Shown piece by piece: positions 11,312 through 24,721 of a stretch of DNA of 64,000 nucleotides; position 1 is the stretch's first letter; each line of letters opens with the position of its first letter. This DNA is from Sphagnum magellanicum (Eukaryota > Streptophyta > Sphagnopsida > Sphagnales > Sphagnaceae). The notes beneath the pieces are model-generated. The model had not been told where the DNA came from. It saw only the letters and a program-made list of their open reading frames with translations, and ran no database searches. The position numbers and the translations under genes are program-made. The stretch covers positions 9,674,501 through 9,738,500 of the forward strand of contig CM038925.1 in the NCBI GenBank assembly GCA_021904315.1, read 5' to 3'.

Positions 11312-11566
11312 CCTGAAAAGACACCCAGCCTAAAAGAACCCTCACCTACAGCAACAACATGTCGCCACAACATGTCTCAAAATAAGGATCGCATAATAAG
11401 TTATAATTCACAGGCTAATAAGGTATCCCCTGAAAAGTCAGGTTCCATAGGTCGGGTTTAGACCTTCAGAAACCCCCCCTCCCCAACCTCCCTCATACAT
11501 GCATACAAAGCAAGCATACATGCACTTTGGCAGGGCCTTGTCTCTTGGCTTCTTTTCATGTCTGTG

Positions 11567-11718
11567 ATCTGCTTCGGTTTTTGCAAACAAGTAGAAGAAG
11601 AAGAAGAGTCGGGGTGTGTAAACTAGAAAAAGCTACGTTTTATCTGCTTCGATTCTTGCAAGCAAACAAGTCCAGTTGCAGCAGGTGTGCGTAAACTAAT
11701 AAAAGTTACGTTTTTAAG
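11567..11718. repeat. Tandem duplication, period about 74 bp
   Basis: ATCTGCTTCGGTTTTTGCA at 11567 recurs as ATCTGCTTCGATTCTTGCA at 11642. Both copies end with AAACTA, AAAAG and TACGTTTT blocks. An (AGA)n run sits in the first copy. Confidence 0.7.
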
Positions 11719-11766
11719 AATCTTTCTAGTTTTTTATACACGCCCTTTCTGCTTACCCGCTCTTTC

Positions 11767-12024
11767 ATGGGAGGTAAGGGGAATGGGCCCCCTATTTCTC
11801 CTGTCCTTCCACAACCCCTGTATTCACGGCACCACCGCTGCTTGAGCGCCGCATTGGCCGCCTGGTGGCCGCAAAAGGGGTGGTCCATTTGGGACGAAGT
11901 GGGGGGGAGGAGAGGGGGGGGGGGGGGTTGTGGGCCCTTTCTTTTTGTTGTCCTCTTTGATATTTTGGGGTCTTGGGTGGATGGGGCAGGTGGGGAAGGA
12001 GGAAGAAGAAGAAAGGGGGTTTAG
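11767..12024. other. Locally GC-rich segment with G-runs
   Basis: GC rises sharply over 11780-12010, with several CpGs and long G-runs. Open frames on both strands here are low-complexity (Gly-rich or Pro-rich) and show no domain, so I do not call a gene. Confidence 0.4.
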
Positions 12025-12844
12025 GGTGGGGGAATTGAAACAAAAGGTGGGGTTTGGGGTATGTCAGAGACACAAAAAGACAATGTGGTTTGAAGTACAA
12101 AACACTTCACAACAAGGAAAAGCTGTCTAGGTACTTTTGACACCTTTACCCCTTACCAAGAAAAAACAACCTAGGAGGAACAACTTTCCATAAGGTAGGA
12201 ATTTCTTGGTTTTGTAGCATCGGCACATAAGTTGCTAGTCAATGAGACCAACCCATCAAACCATCCAAAGAACAACGTTACCCTAGTTTAGTATCTCCCC
12301 AGACTTTTATGCCCTTGCCAATTAGCCTAGGGTAAAAATGCTGATGAACACACGTAGGGATAGAAATTCTTGGCAGCCAATAAAGTTGTCCGGAAAGTCA
12401 TCCTCTCTTTCACCCCACTATTCCCTCTTTCAGTGGTATCTGCAAAGTTGGAATTAAAAAAAAATCTCAGTATGAAACAGAGAATTTCATGCAGAAGGTT
12501 CCAGAGTAATTATACTAGTTGTACAAGTAGGAGCAGTGAAAATATATGTAACAGTAGTGGAGGCGCCCAGGAAAAAGGAAAGAGGGGATGAAACTCAGTT
12601 TCCCACCAAAATTGGTAGAAAAACTAGTTTGGGTCTGAGTTATTTCCATTTGTAGAATTTCATTCTCATTTACGCATTTGATGGCCTATTATGCCGGAAC
12701 TGGCCGTTCTCCCCCCCCCCCCAATCATGGGACTTTATGGAAGTTGGTGTTCCCAATGTGTTCCCCATAGCACCATATCATCTCATATACCTTGCCCAAA
12801 TTATTACTCTTGTAACCTATATAAGTAGCCCAAAAGAGAAGACT

Positions 12845-12847
<3 letters not shown>

Positions 12848-12917
<70 letters not shown>
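12848..12917. repeat. (TA)n microsatellite, about 70 bp
   Basis: An uninterrupted run of about 35 TA units, the longest microsatellite in the window. The open frames across it are artefacts. Confidence 0.97.
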
Positions 12918-12922
<5 letters not shown>

Positions 12923-13245
12923 GAGTGCCCAAAGTTTAATCACAATTTTTTTTGTGATGGGGCAATCAAAGACACCCATGACAAAACAAAATTAAAAAAT
13001 CCAACTTTGGGAGGCCCGGACAACTAATTACCAATATAAATCACAGTATACTATCAACCAATGTGTAACCATGAACCTTTGTTGACACAGAACTTGTTGG
13101 GAAAACACTCTAACAAAATCATCCCCCTAGGAAAGAAAGCTCCTCCCTCCTTTAGCTTGATAAGGCCAGGTATAAGTCATATACCTATTCTACTAGAGAT
13201 TGGCAGTTGGAGGGGAAGGGGGTGGGCAATGGGGGTTGTTGTTGG

Positions 13246-13277
13246 AGGGGGGGGGGGGGGGGGGGGTGGGGGGAGGG
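13246..13277. repeat. Imperfect poly-G tract
   Basis: G-runs interrupted by single T or A bases, including one run of about 20 G. It is quadruplex-prone, and its exact length is doubtful. Confidence 0.85.
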
Positions 13278-16021
13278 CAAAGCTGTGATGACAAGTGGGT
13301 GCTATGTATCTTGGGTGGTGATTCCTTAATTTGCACACAATTGATCCTTGTTTTTGAGGATTTCCTGGTGGAGTTGGACATTTGGTAGGCCGGCACAAAT
13401 TTGCACAATTGGTCAATTTGGCAATTTAGTCAAATTGGTACACCGTGCCCAAACAAATGGTGTACAAACCTGATGACAAATTTATTTATTTATTTATTTA
13501 TTTAACCAAGGGAAAAGGGGGGTGGGGGGGTGGGGATTCCTAATTTGCACCTCACCAATGACCACTGGATTTTTTGGGTTCAGTCCAAAAGGACCTCTCG
13601 TACAAAGTCCGGCTCCACTCAGCACTGGGCCTGAACAAATAGGTAGTAAATATGTGAACTCAGAGCCTAAGCAATTTAATACCATTCTAAACACATAAGG
13701 AGCTTGTTCAAAATGTGTCATAGGGGTTTATGGTTTAGGGTTAAAGTGTCACAATGGGGTTATGGTTCAGCCATCTTGAAACCTTGTGGTATTGCTTTCA
13801 AAAAATTTCACAAGATGGGATTTGTTCACACAACAAGCTTTTATAGCCATGCATTGGTGTGAGTTCATGCACCCGGGTGGATCTTGGGTTTGCCCATACA
13901 TGAAAATTGGAGGAATAGTGAGAGTGCCATGAAGAGCCTCACCATCACTCCCAAAGGAAACACAAGACACGGGATCTAACCTTGATGCCCATCAATTTTT
14001 GTGTGGTTTGTAGTTTGACCCATTGTTATTTTCCTTTGTCACCTCTCATTTGTTGTTTTGCCATTTTACACAAGTTTTGACCAATCCTGGCACAGGAACC
14101 CCCTAACTAACCTTCTTTACAAATAACTCTCATAAAATAGATGTTTGTTTGGATGTGACCATGTCATAACCCTCACCCGAGGGGGCAGTATGCAATGATT
14201 TCACAATTTTGGGACCAATGGGGCAAAAGCTATTGAATTTAAAGTGAATTTTTTATTCTTTAAAAAAATTACAAATTTAAAAAATAAAATTTTTTTTGCA
14301 CAAGAACTCTGGAATTGAGCCCACTTTGATCCGAATAGTGTTGGGATGGGTAACTTTACAATAGGTTTAATCTGCAACTACAAAGGGACTTAACTGGTAT
14401 AAAGTGAAAAAGATCATTTGAATGTTCTCACATGGGCCAAAAATTGTGGCTAAACCAATCAAAAGCAATCATTGTTTTTGTGACCCTTTTGAAGACTATA
14501 GGTCCAAACTCAATACTATGCTATTAAAAGTTGTACTTCATCCAAAATATCATGTATAGACTATTACACTAATGCCTATAGATGCTCTTATGAAGTAAAA
14601 GAATAGTCTATATATGTACTAGGAGTCAAGAATTTAAGACCTTAAAAACAAGAGAAAGAGTTGGAGGGACCAAAACCCAAGTTGGAACTTTCAAATCCCC
14701 AAATATGAAAAAACACTCTGCACATTCTTAGGCTCTTTTTGCTTTGAGGCTGAGAAACCATGACAGAACATGAAAAGCCTCTCCCTCCCCCCCCTCTCCT
14801 CCCCCTATATTCTAGGGAATTGGTTCTCCCAAAAAATTCTCACCAACCTTGCATTGCATGTGATGTTCTACTATAAATTCCTGAATTTTAACAACTAAAG
14901 GAAAGGCCCTTTGCAAAGGAATCACTTTACTCCCTTAATCTGAGGGTGGATCTATTCATTTTCTAGTGCAATGGAAGCCTTTATGAGAAATGTAGCTGAA
15001 AGTAAATTGGTGGGCACTTGGGAAAACTTGTCCACTAACTCCAAATGGCCAAGTTGGGGGGGGGGTCAATGTGTGTTGGGGGGAAGGGGGGGGGGGAGGA
15101 TCCTAAAAGGCTGGGAACTTGAGAAAGTTTTTAAACCCATGTGTGGTCCAAAAAGGAATTAGAAAATAAGTTTCTTTTTGCTCTAGGAGGAGGCCCATCT
15201 TCCACACTCCGAAAATCTCTCACATGCATACTTAAAAAAATTGTGTGTGTGTGTTAAAAAACATAAGGGAATACATCTAGGGGAGATCAATTGTCCATTG
15301 AAAGAGGAGATCCGAAAAAGAAATTGTGAGGTCATGACCACTATAAAGATTCCCATCCTGTTCAACTTTGAATGCATGCAAATGCAAGCTTCATGTGACA
15401 ACTTTTGATGATTCCTAGACTCTAGTAAACTAACTGAACACACAAAATGCCAAAAGAGATTGGCTTTATGTACACATCCATGTCTTTCACAAGAATATAT
15501 AATATGTTCAATTTCTTATCACAAACTTGTCTCCTCCATTGCACATGTGTTTTGTAATGCTTTAACAATGTGTTCAAGATTAAATCGTTAACGAAATATT
15601 GATATCGTCATTGATATGATGTTGTGATAATATTAGGGTTAAGGTCAGCTGCAGCAAATTTCACTTTTCAAAACCGTGAAATATGATAGATCCCTAAAAA
15701 AAACATTCAAATTGAGTCCCAGTCTTTGCCTTCTGGTTTATGTTAAGGCATTTTTAAGGTGGGTCCATAAGGTGTTCAGTGTCCACCTCATCATGTTTTA
15801 TTACAAGTAAGTCGTTATTACGGTGCCTCCATAATCAGGATTTTTTTTGTGGCAAAATAATGCCAGATTGGTGAATTTGGAAATAGAAAATGAAAAGGAT
15901 TTTTAAGGCTTTCAATAGCCAAATTCCTTGAATTATAAACAAAAAATAGTCAAATTTCTAGCAATGGATAACTAGGAACATAGAAGGATGATTAAGTTCG
16001 TTAATAGTTGTATCTTGTTTA

Positions 16022-16060
16022 CAGCCAAGTTTGGGCAAATTTCTCATGGATGTTCACCAC
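16022..16060 (-). repeat. Dispersed AT-rich repeat family member
   Basis: On the minus strand it reads GTGGTGAACATCCATGAG then AAATTTGCCCAAACTTGGCT, matching the family blocks. Confidence 0.5.
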
Positions 16061-16708
16061 TTACCCAAACCGGGTAAATGGATTAGGGTATATTGGCTTT
16101 GCAAAATTATCAATCTGACCAAAGTATAAAGGTAAGTGAAGAACATTTATCTTATTCCTAGGGTAAGGGAAGAGGGGTAAATATTTCATCATTTACCCAA
16201 TCCTTATCGTGTGGGGGTATAAGTGAGTAAGCATATGACAAATCAAAATATTTACACAAGTATGGCGCATTTCAAGTGTGGGAAAGACGATTCATTGTGC
16301 AATTGCCATTACAAGGATGACAAACACATTGAAATTCCAAATAGCCTATAAAAAATGAAAATAAAACCAAATCAACAAGACTTAAAAAAATGTTCAATCC
16401 ATTTCATATAATGGCTAATGGTAGTAAAATCAAAAGGGTTTCCAAGGGTGTATCAAAAAAAAAAATTGTTCAAGGGAATTAGTGCGATGAATAGGGTAAG
16501 CCTTATATATATATATATATAAACCAGGTAAATTAAGACAGAAAATATATATGCAAATTGGGTAAGGTCATTAAAACACATACCCAAACAACACCAACCC
16601 TCTCTCCCCCCCCAGTGTGAATCTGTCCTCTAACGAGGTCACAAAGAGCAAGTTTCACATGAAGGGGAACTGAATCGTGATAGTTTAAGTACCAGTGGGA
16701 ATAGGGAA

Positions 16709-17158
16709 GTGGGGTGTTGCCAAGGCATTTCTTTTTGTGTGCGAATTACTACAGTGTTTCTCTTTTTTCCTCTCTACATATCTCTCTTTCTAAAAATTTC
16801 TTTTCATTTCATTCCTTGTCGTGTCTTGTCTTTCCGTTTCGCCCAGAAAGAGGCAGGCAGCCAGAAAGAAATGGGCAAAAGGAGTTTGTGTAGCAGGCTT
16901 TTTGGGGCAGCGAAAAGAAAAAGGGAAAGAAATCAGGTACTAGTCTCGGGCAGGGGAGACGAAAGTTCACGTTAGCGTCGGCCCGGGTGTACCGTGTGTG
17001 GGGACGGACGGACGGACGGACAGACGGGCGAGCGGGCGGGCCGGTGGGGGGGGTTGAAACTGGTAGCGGTCAGTTCGGACGGTTAGGAAATCCGTGACCG
17101 GCGGGCCCAGATTCGCCGGATTTCGGCCGACAGCGAATGGGAGGACACCACAGCACAT
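16709..17158 (+). other. CpG-rich island with possible first exon (16871-16936)
   Basis: Pyrimidine-rich DNA at 16735-16850 leads into a GC- and CpG-rich block (about 16940-17150, including (GGAC)n near 17003) surrounded by AT-rich DNA. An ATG at 16871 opens 22 codons (MGKRSLCSRLFGAAKRKRER then NQ) that end exactly at CAG/GTACTA, a good splice-donor match. A transcribed gene start on the plus strand with a long first intron would explain this, but I found no downstream exon. It could instead be a relic or an unmethylated intergenic patch. Confidence 0.35.
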
Positions 17159-18250
17159 GGTTCCATGGTTTCAGTAAATAATAAATATGTGGAATTACTT
17201 TACCCTCCTAGGGTAAATGACGTAGACTAAATTTGCATTTTGTTCCAGAACGTCGGTCACCCTAAATTTTTACCCCCTATTTTAATTACCTACCTAGGTC
17301 GATAGTAACAAATGGCTTCCATAGTTTTGTTTGGAACCATCCCATGATCCAGTGTTTTTTGTTTTTTTTGTTTTTTTTTTTGTTTTTGGCCCCCCTTGAC
17401 AAATTTGGAAAAATAAAAATAAATTGGGAAATTTTTGGATGGATGAATGTGTTTCTCTAAGTGTAAATTTTTTTTCCACTAATTTTTTTAAAATTATTTT
17501 TGGAAATTTTCTCTAAATTTCTTAACTCAAAATTTGAAAAAGAGGAGAAAATCCTTGATCTCATCCATTGTTAGAGTGTGAACTTACCCTTGGGTCAGTT
17601 TCATTGTTCGTCCAATGTTTTTCCTTTTTCTTTTCTTTTTCCCCCCAATTTTACGTTGTCGCCGAATTTGTGATTTGTCAGCAAGAATATTTAGCCAAAT
17701 TTGGCAATAGACCAGATATATGAAAGCAAAGGAATTTAAGAAGCCTTTTACATTTTGGCTACCTTCTGGAACCCGTTGCAAAAATCGCTATAGCAAAAGT
17801 GTAGTGATTTTTCCTTTTACAAAATTCAAAATCTGGTAAATTAGTCATTTTTATAAAAAAAATCCTTTGAATGTATCAACCACTCTTTTATCAGTTATTT
17901 TTCAGGTCCAAAAAAGCAGAAAATTCGCCTGAGAAAAAACAATGATTTTATCATTAAATAATCCTTCAAATATTGAAATGATTGAGGTATTGAAAACTGT
18001 CATAATTATCACATGCTACTACTACTATAGGAATAATTTCACTACTCATATGACAATATCATATACTAGACTATTGGAGAGCTTGTGAAATAATAATAAT
18101 AATAATATCAATATTCTGAAAAGGAATTGATTTTCTGAAAAAAATTAATTATTGGTTTTGTCTTGTGGTAGCTCACCCTTGTGAGTGCATCCAAAGTTTA
18201 GAACTTTCTTTTTGTCTTGGTGGTGAGCCTCATCAATTTGGGGGTCAATT

Positions 18251-18300
18251 TTGTGATGTAGCCAAAGTGGTGATGATCCATAGAAAGATTTAGACAAATT
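18251..18300 (+). repeat. Dispersed AT-rich repeat family member
   Basis: TTGTGATGTAGCCAAAGTGG followed by TGATGATCCATAGAAAGATT and a TAGACAAATTT block. This is the clearest plus-orientation copy. Confidence 0.6.
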
Positions 18301-18805
18301 TTGTAATAAGTTCAAGATGAAAAATAAAAATAATAAGTTTGGCTACCCAATTGAACCAATGTACAGAAATCTGACAATTTTTCTTAAAATTTGGTTGAAT
18401 TCTGGCTATTGAAAAAAAACACTCAAAAACCACTTTATTTGTAGCACTTTTTAATTTATGAAGAGAGCTCTTTTGGCAATATATATAGCCAACCCAAAAA
18501 AGGCATTGAAAGTGCTATTATCAGTTTACCAAATACTACACAGTACATAGATGATAGATAGATAGAGTACTTACTATTATCAAATAAGTACACTAATGAC
18601 TTTGTAGCTAGAGCTAGCCTATGATATGATCTTGTCCTTTAGTTTTATGAACCCAATTTTGCTGTCTGCTGTTGTCTGGATTGCCTGCCTAACTGTTGTT
18701 GCCTGATGAGGGACCCCCAAAATAAATGTAAATATTATTCTCTACTTCTGTGTCAGTCACTTGGATGACCCAAAAAAAAAAACAAAACAAACATAAACAA
18801 AAAAA

Positions 18806-18829
18806 TATAAATAAATAAATAAATAAATT
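18806..18829. repeat. (AAAT)n microsatellite
   Basis: About six AAAT units in AT-rich intergenic DNA. Confidence 0.9.
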
Positions 18830-19039
18830 TATGATTATGAATGAAACTCTCCTCCTGGTTTAGTAATAATTGTATCAAGTCAATGAGAGTTGTTTGTCCT
18901 GTCTCCCTTAATTCACTCAATTTGCCTGCCTGCATTGCATTACAGTACCATGCAATAACCATTTTGTGTTTAGAAACTTGGTCATCACTCATTGTAATAA
19001 TGAGGATCATCATGGTTTAATTTCACCATTGGAAAAAAA

Positions 19040-19062
19040 TTATATATATATATATATATATA
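19040..19062. repeat. (TA)n microsatellite
   Basis: About eleven TA units. Confidence 0.9.
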
Positions 19063-20478
19063 ACCAAAAAACAAACTGTGACAATAGGTTCTTAAGCTGT
19101 CAGTTTAGGGTTTTCTACCATTTGATGGTGTACCAGTTTTGATTACTTGTCATTGTTATAAGCTTTTTTTTTTTGCCTATCTATCAACATGGATATGAAA
19201 AAGCAAATTAACATGCATTTTGTTAGAAATGTCATTTTATGTGATTGATCCTTATCAATTTATATTAGTCGCTTAAATTATTTTTGTAGCTGATTTGAAC
19301 CTGTTGTTTATATAATTTTTATAATTATTTATTCAACACTCATAGTCATATAAAAATTAGTCATAAAATGATGTTTTTAATGTATTGATATGTTTCTTCA
19401 TGTCCATGAAATGTATAGTAATTTGAACTAGACTTGACATTGACATAAATAATAATAAATTATTGAAAACCATACGAAAACATTAGAAAAAATTAAAGAT
19501 ATGTATTTTTTTGCTCACACCTTGTTTAGGAAATTGAAGAGGTATTAGGAAATTGGCATAGTGTTCTGGGTTGTTCTCCTTTTCACTCTCTTCCCTTGAA
19601 CCACCACCACTACCACATACACCATTGGGTGGTGCCCGGTTCGATTCTTACTAACTGGAACCAGAACCAATGGTTCTAACCTGCCAAACTGGGTAGCCGA
19701 CTAACCCTGGTTCTCAGGGTGGAGCCTCCTTTGTCACATGAAGGAGAGCTCCAAGGTTTTTCTCTTTGTACTTCAAAGCTCCTCTCGCTGCACAAAATAG
19801 ATGCTTTCAGCAATCCAAGGGGGATTATTAGCATGCAAAACCTTCAGCTATTCAAATACAAAACATTTCTTACTCTTACTAATTTTCAAGCCTATGCGCT
19901 CAGGCTACCACCATTGAGGCTGCAACCCGCAAATAATAATAGTAATCAATGGGTTTCAAAATGGCTTGGTTTTAGGGTAGGATGCAGTGTTGAGAGGTTC
20001 TTTGACCTGGTTCATCATTGATATTTTAGAACCGTGGTTAAAGGTTGGAAACCGTTTTTGATGTGTTTTTTAAAAACCCGCCGGTCGGTCAAGGGTACAT
20101 ATATACCCTACCCATAAGGGGGGTTGAGTCCAGGTTCCAAAAGAGATCAGAACCTGCCAACACTAAAACATCTTACTCTTAGACATTCAAGCCATTCAAT
20201 GTACTATGATCATCAGATAGATCCCTTGTTGGAGAGAGAAGATCAATGTTTTCTGGTGTTGTTGTTGTTGTGTCCTTGTGGTTGCAGAGAGAAAGAAAGA
20301 TGAATGTAATAGGTCTACATCCCATGTACCTATTGTGTCCAGGTTGTTGCAGGGAGAAAGAAGATCATTTGTATTCTACCCAGTGGTACCTGCCTCATTG
20401 TTCCAGAGAAGAGTAATGTACATACTGGTACACTGGTTTTCTTTTGGGTGAAATTTCCATCACTTGATGACACAACCA

Positions 20479-20500
20479 ATAAATAAATAAATAAATAAAT
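20479..20500. repeat. (AAAT)n microsatellite
   Basis: About five AAAT units immediately before the 232-bp tandem duplication. Confidence 0.9.
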
Positions 20501-20505
20501 ATCTT

Positions 20506-20962
20506 GTTCAACTTTTACAAAGGATTTTTTATGGAAAAAATGTGCCAAAGTTGCCAGATTTTGAGGGAATCATCTCTGAGATTGTCATATAGAGACAGTG
20601 AGTTCTAGAAGGTTGTTGAAATATAATAGGATTCTTAAAATTTCTTACTTTGGCCTATGGTCAAAATTTGGCGAATTCCTCTTGTGGATGATCACCAATT
20701 CTTTTGCCACCGGAAAACCCAGAAAGAAAAGAATCTAGTTCAACTCATGGAAAGGATTTTTGTGAAAAAAGAAAAGGTGCCAACCAAAGTCACCAGATTT
20801 TGAGAAAAAAAATTCTGAAATTGCCATATTGAGACAGTAAGCTCTAGCAGATTTGCCAAAATACAATAGGATTCTTAAATTTTTCTTAATTTCCTCTCTG
20901 GCCTTGAGTCAAATTTGGCTAATTTCTCTTGTGGACAATCACCATGTGGCTGGCTACATCAC
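20506..20962. repeat. Tandem duplication, period about 232 bp, carrying dispersed-repeat units
   Basis: The two copies share, in order, GTTCAAC, AAAGGATTTTT, GTGCCAA, CAGATTTTGAG, a CTGA.ATTG.CATAT block, GAGACAGT, a GTTCTAG or GCTCTAG block, ATAATAGGATTCTTAAA or CAATAGGATTCTTAAA, and TCTTGTGGA followed by AATCACCA or GATCACCA. The end of each copy (20660-20699 and 20905-20962) is a minus-strand member of the dispersed family. The tandem unit may therefore show the full length of that element. Confidence 0.7.
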
Positions 20963-23900
20963 AAAATTGGACAAGAAAAAAGAAAAAAAACTTTGCCCAC
21001 CCTGGTAGTAGCGATTTGGATATAAATTACATCATCATCTTGCTCCCATGAATTGTTTTGTGTTTGCGTGACAAGGAAAAGGGTTGTAAAAACAAAATAT
21101 GGAGGCACATTGGAATGTGATATGGATCATTTCATCAAAGAGTGTGCTTGTCTTTTTCATAATAGATGATCGAGAGGTCATTTATTTTTATCTTTGCATT
21201 TAGCTTTTCAAGCAACGTGTTAATATTGCTTTTCAGCGTGCTTTAGCCTCTATTATAGAGAGGAAGATTACATTGAGATGTAAAGAGATGCTTGTTCTAA
21301 ACTTCTTATTACTATTAGATTTCACGATTTGCATGTTGACAACATTAGAGGGGTTGTGAGTGAGATAGCTTCCTATCACAAGAGGGATTAACTAACTCTC
21401 TCTCGTCTTTGGTTTTCGAGGGTTTCGCATCTTTTGACCTTTCTTTGGCTTTTCTTTTTGTCTTTTGTATGATGATTCTAACTATCAATTTTTATTGGAT
21501 TTTTTTACCTCTCTCTCTCTCTCTCTCAATTCATTGCATCTCCACTAGATCCTTTTCATTATAACCAATAACTTCACTCAAAATTCAATGAAATCATTTA
21601 ACGCATAGGGACATTTTTTATTATAATGTATATATGTATATATATTCATTGCTGATGAAGAAGATGATGGGCTTCCATTCCATTCGATGATCTGTGAAAG
21701 AAGGCGATCATGATCAGCCATGAATGTAAAATGTGCAGCAGGTATTGTACAGGCGCGGCACTCATATTGGCACTCATATTATCTTGTCTGTCAGGAATAA
21801 AAGGGTAGTATTTGTCTCTGGAGATCCATTGATCCCATATATCAGTTGGACAAAAATGTTTAGTTGTTCAACCTGGATTGTTGCATTTACCGTTTTATTA
21901 TGTGACAGAAGTCGATTGAGTCATGAAGATTGATCATCAGATTGGAGGTGAGGTACTTCTGACCAGCCCTGTGTCTGGTACAATCCATAATAAAAACCAA
22001 GATTCACTGTGCAGATCTGCTTGCACGGCTTTCTTTTTGTTCTGCTGCCATGAAAGCTTGCTCTATAATTGAAAGCTTTGCAAATTTGTCACCACATCAT
22101 ATGTACGATTTCAACTTCATGTTCATGTTGAGATGTTTTTGGGTTGGGGTCGGGGCGGGGAGGGGAGGTGCCCATTTCCTATATCATCAGTCTCATTGCC
22201 TGGGTACACTGTGATATCTGACACTGCATAAAAAAAAGCCAAAGAACATTATTTATGATACCCGAATAAATTACACTATTTTTCAGGGATGTTTGAAAAT
22301 TTCACCACAAAAATTACTTTTAAAAATAAAAATAAAAAATTTGGGTGTGAAAAAAGAGTGAGGAATCTTTTTGGAAGATTCTGGAATAAATGGGCTGGAA
22401 TATTCTGACTTTGGACATGGAATCTTGACAATAAAAATAATTTGTTGACACTGAAATCTTGAACTTGCCAATGTAACCTACTACGGTCGTAAGTCCCCCC
22501 CCCCTCCCCCAGCCCCCCTCTATATATCTTAGTACATGAATGGTTTCAGCATAAATTAAATTATTTTTCATTTTGTCGAATTTTAAAAAAATTATTTGCT
22601 ACTTGTGTCAATTTTTGAGAAATTATTATCAAATTAAAAATTTTGTATTTTTGATCGTCAGGTTTGAACTGTAGACCTTAAAGTTTTGAGAACTTATGGC
22701 TAAGATAGAAATTAAGACTGAGATAGTCTAAACACATTAAACTGTTTGATAAACATAACAAGAGTGTGTTTTTTTGACCCAAGGCAGGGATATTGTGTTG
22801 AGACTTAAAGGACATTTGGTTTAGAGAGGTTTTGGAAATGTAGTTTGTAATTGTAATTTTGTAATATGTACTGTCAAATACACACACACCTGTGCATTAG
22901 GCACGGGGTTCAAACTAGTAGAATATATATAGTAGCTTCAAGGGGTTTTGCCCCCTAGAAACTAGGTGAGATGATCCATCCTAATTTGGTTTTAAGAAAT
23001 TTATTTCCATCTTCTGACATTTTTCATTTCTGTGTCACCTCTTCAAATGTGCATTCAGTCATATGTGACATTTTGTCATCAATCCATAACTCACAAAACT
23101 AAATATGAAACTACTTTCTTCAAAAATGATTATGGCACCCATCATATGCAAAAAATCATGTAATTATTTCAATATGTGACAATGTGAAAACATTCAAATA
23201 CATGTGTCATCATGAGTCTTTTTTTTTTTTTGTTTGAAAATTTGTACAAATGTGAAAAATAAATATGAAAAGGAATATTTGATCACTTTTTTTTTGCCCA
23301 GAAAAAAATCATTAGATTTGCAAAAAATTGAAAACCATGTTGCGACATTTCCCTATTGATTTTGATTCAATAACAAATTTTTAAATGTTTAGATAGGTTC
23401 ATAGAACATGTCATCATTTAATTTGAGATCCCTTTTGGGTTCCTCATAACTAATGTGATGTTAAAAAATGAAAAAAAAAATCATGACAATTTCTTTTTTA
23501 TAACAACATGATGATGTACATTAAATTTTTATTTTAACTTTCCCCTAGCTATGAGCAATTTATCATACAATATCAATTGTTGATACTAAATTAATGGTAG
23601 GGCCATTGTGTATAACACACTTTGTTATGTTTTATAATCATTATCTGCCAAAATTTTCAGAATTAAAAAACCCAAGTGCCAAAGTTAAGATTTAAAGTTT
23701 AATTAATTATTTGATAGTTTGTTGCCAAAATCCAATCAAGGAGTAGTCCGGTATACTTACAAACTGCAATTCAATAGCTGGTTATCTCCAACAATTTTCA
23801 CAAAATTGATGATGTATTTTATTTTAAGAATAAGATTTCAACAAAAATGTCATATGCCCTTTGCTTTGTGTTTAAATCATATGTAACCTCACCCTTAAAC

Positions 23901-24721
23901 ATTGTTGTTTAAAACCATCCATACCCTTTTCCTTGTGTATGCAAAGTCCTTAAGTGCTGGCAAATTCTTTCTATTGTATTTGGAGGGCACGTTACAATGC
24001 AAGCATAATTTTGCTTCTAGATCCTTAGTCGTCATTATGTTCTTGGGCAAGCATTATGTTTTTTCAGACTAGGCTTTATGGAAAAACATTAAGTCCCCAC
24101 TCCTTCCTAATATTTTTTGCCTCAAGATGTCTTTCCCATGTAAATCTTTTCCAATTTCCTCTTCAACAAATTGTCGCATTTTGGTCTATGTTCTACGATA
24201 GGACCTTGCTCTTTAAATGATGCTTGAATAAGCCCTTGGTTTCAAAATCTTAAATAGGACCTTGCTCTCAAATGGTGTGCTAGTAAGCAAACTTTTTTTT
24301 TCCTTCCAAGTGTATGTAGTTGCTAACATCGCTGCATGACTAATGGCTTCAATTAGCATAGGTGGCTAAATATTTGGATGAGGTGGAGGTGACTTGATGG
24401 TTTCTTTTAAGGTTGTACAGGGACTATGATGTTAAGTTGGCATTTGCAAATGTATGCATAGTGACTACAATAACAAGAAGTGTGAAGGAAGAATTGATGA
24501 TATGTGCATTACTAAGTAAATGTATTCGACTATGGGTTTTTGCAAGGGGAATATATTTGGTGACATATAGCACAAACAAAAGGCTGAATTATTTTTTATA
24601 AAGTAAACGACAAGTACATAAAACTGACTATTACTAGTTGCAAATTGCAATCCACATGAGGAATTCAAATCATGTTAATAATTATATATTAACTTTTAAC
24701 CATTGCAGTAATGATAGAAAA
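20963..24721. other. AT-rich intergenic DNA, nothing recognised
   Basis: Homopolymer A/T runs, C-runs near 22494-22518 and short shadow frames only. No conserved domain, RNA gene or well-bounded mobile element was seen. Confidence 0.5.

Larger units (their letters stand above)
12918..16700. other. Intergenic DNA with simple repeats
   Basis: No supportable gene. It contains an imperfect poly-G tract (13246-13277), (TTTA)n at 13480-13504, G-runs near 15056-15100, one dispersed-repeat copy (16022-16060) and (TA)n at 16504-16522. The open frames across the G-runs are low-complexity and meaningless. Confidence 0.55.

Noticed and set aside
12725-13027. Open frames across the (TA)n run
   Set aside because: Tyr-Ile repeats on both strands are artefacts of the microsatellite.
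19620-19700. tRNA-like GGTTCGATTC segment
   Set aside because: The flanking bases cannot form acceptor and anticodon arms.
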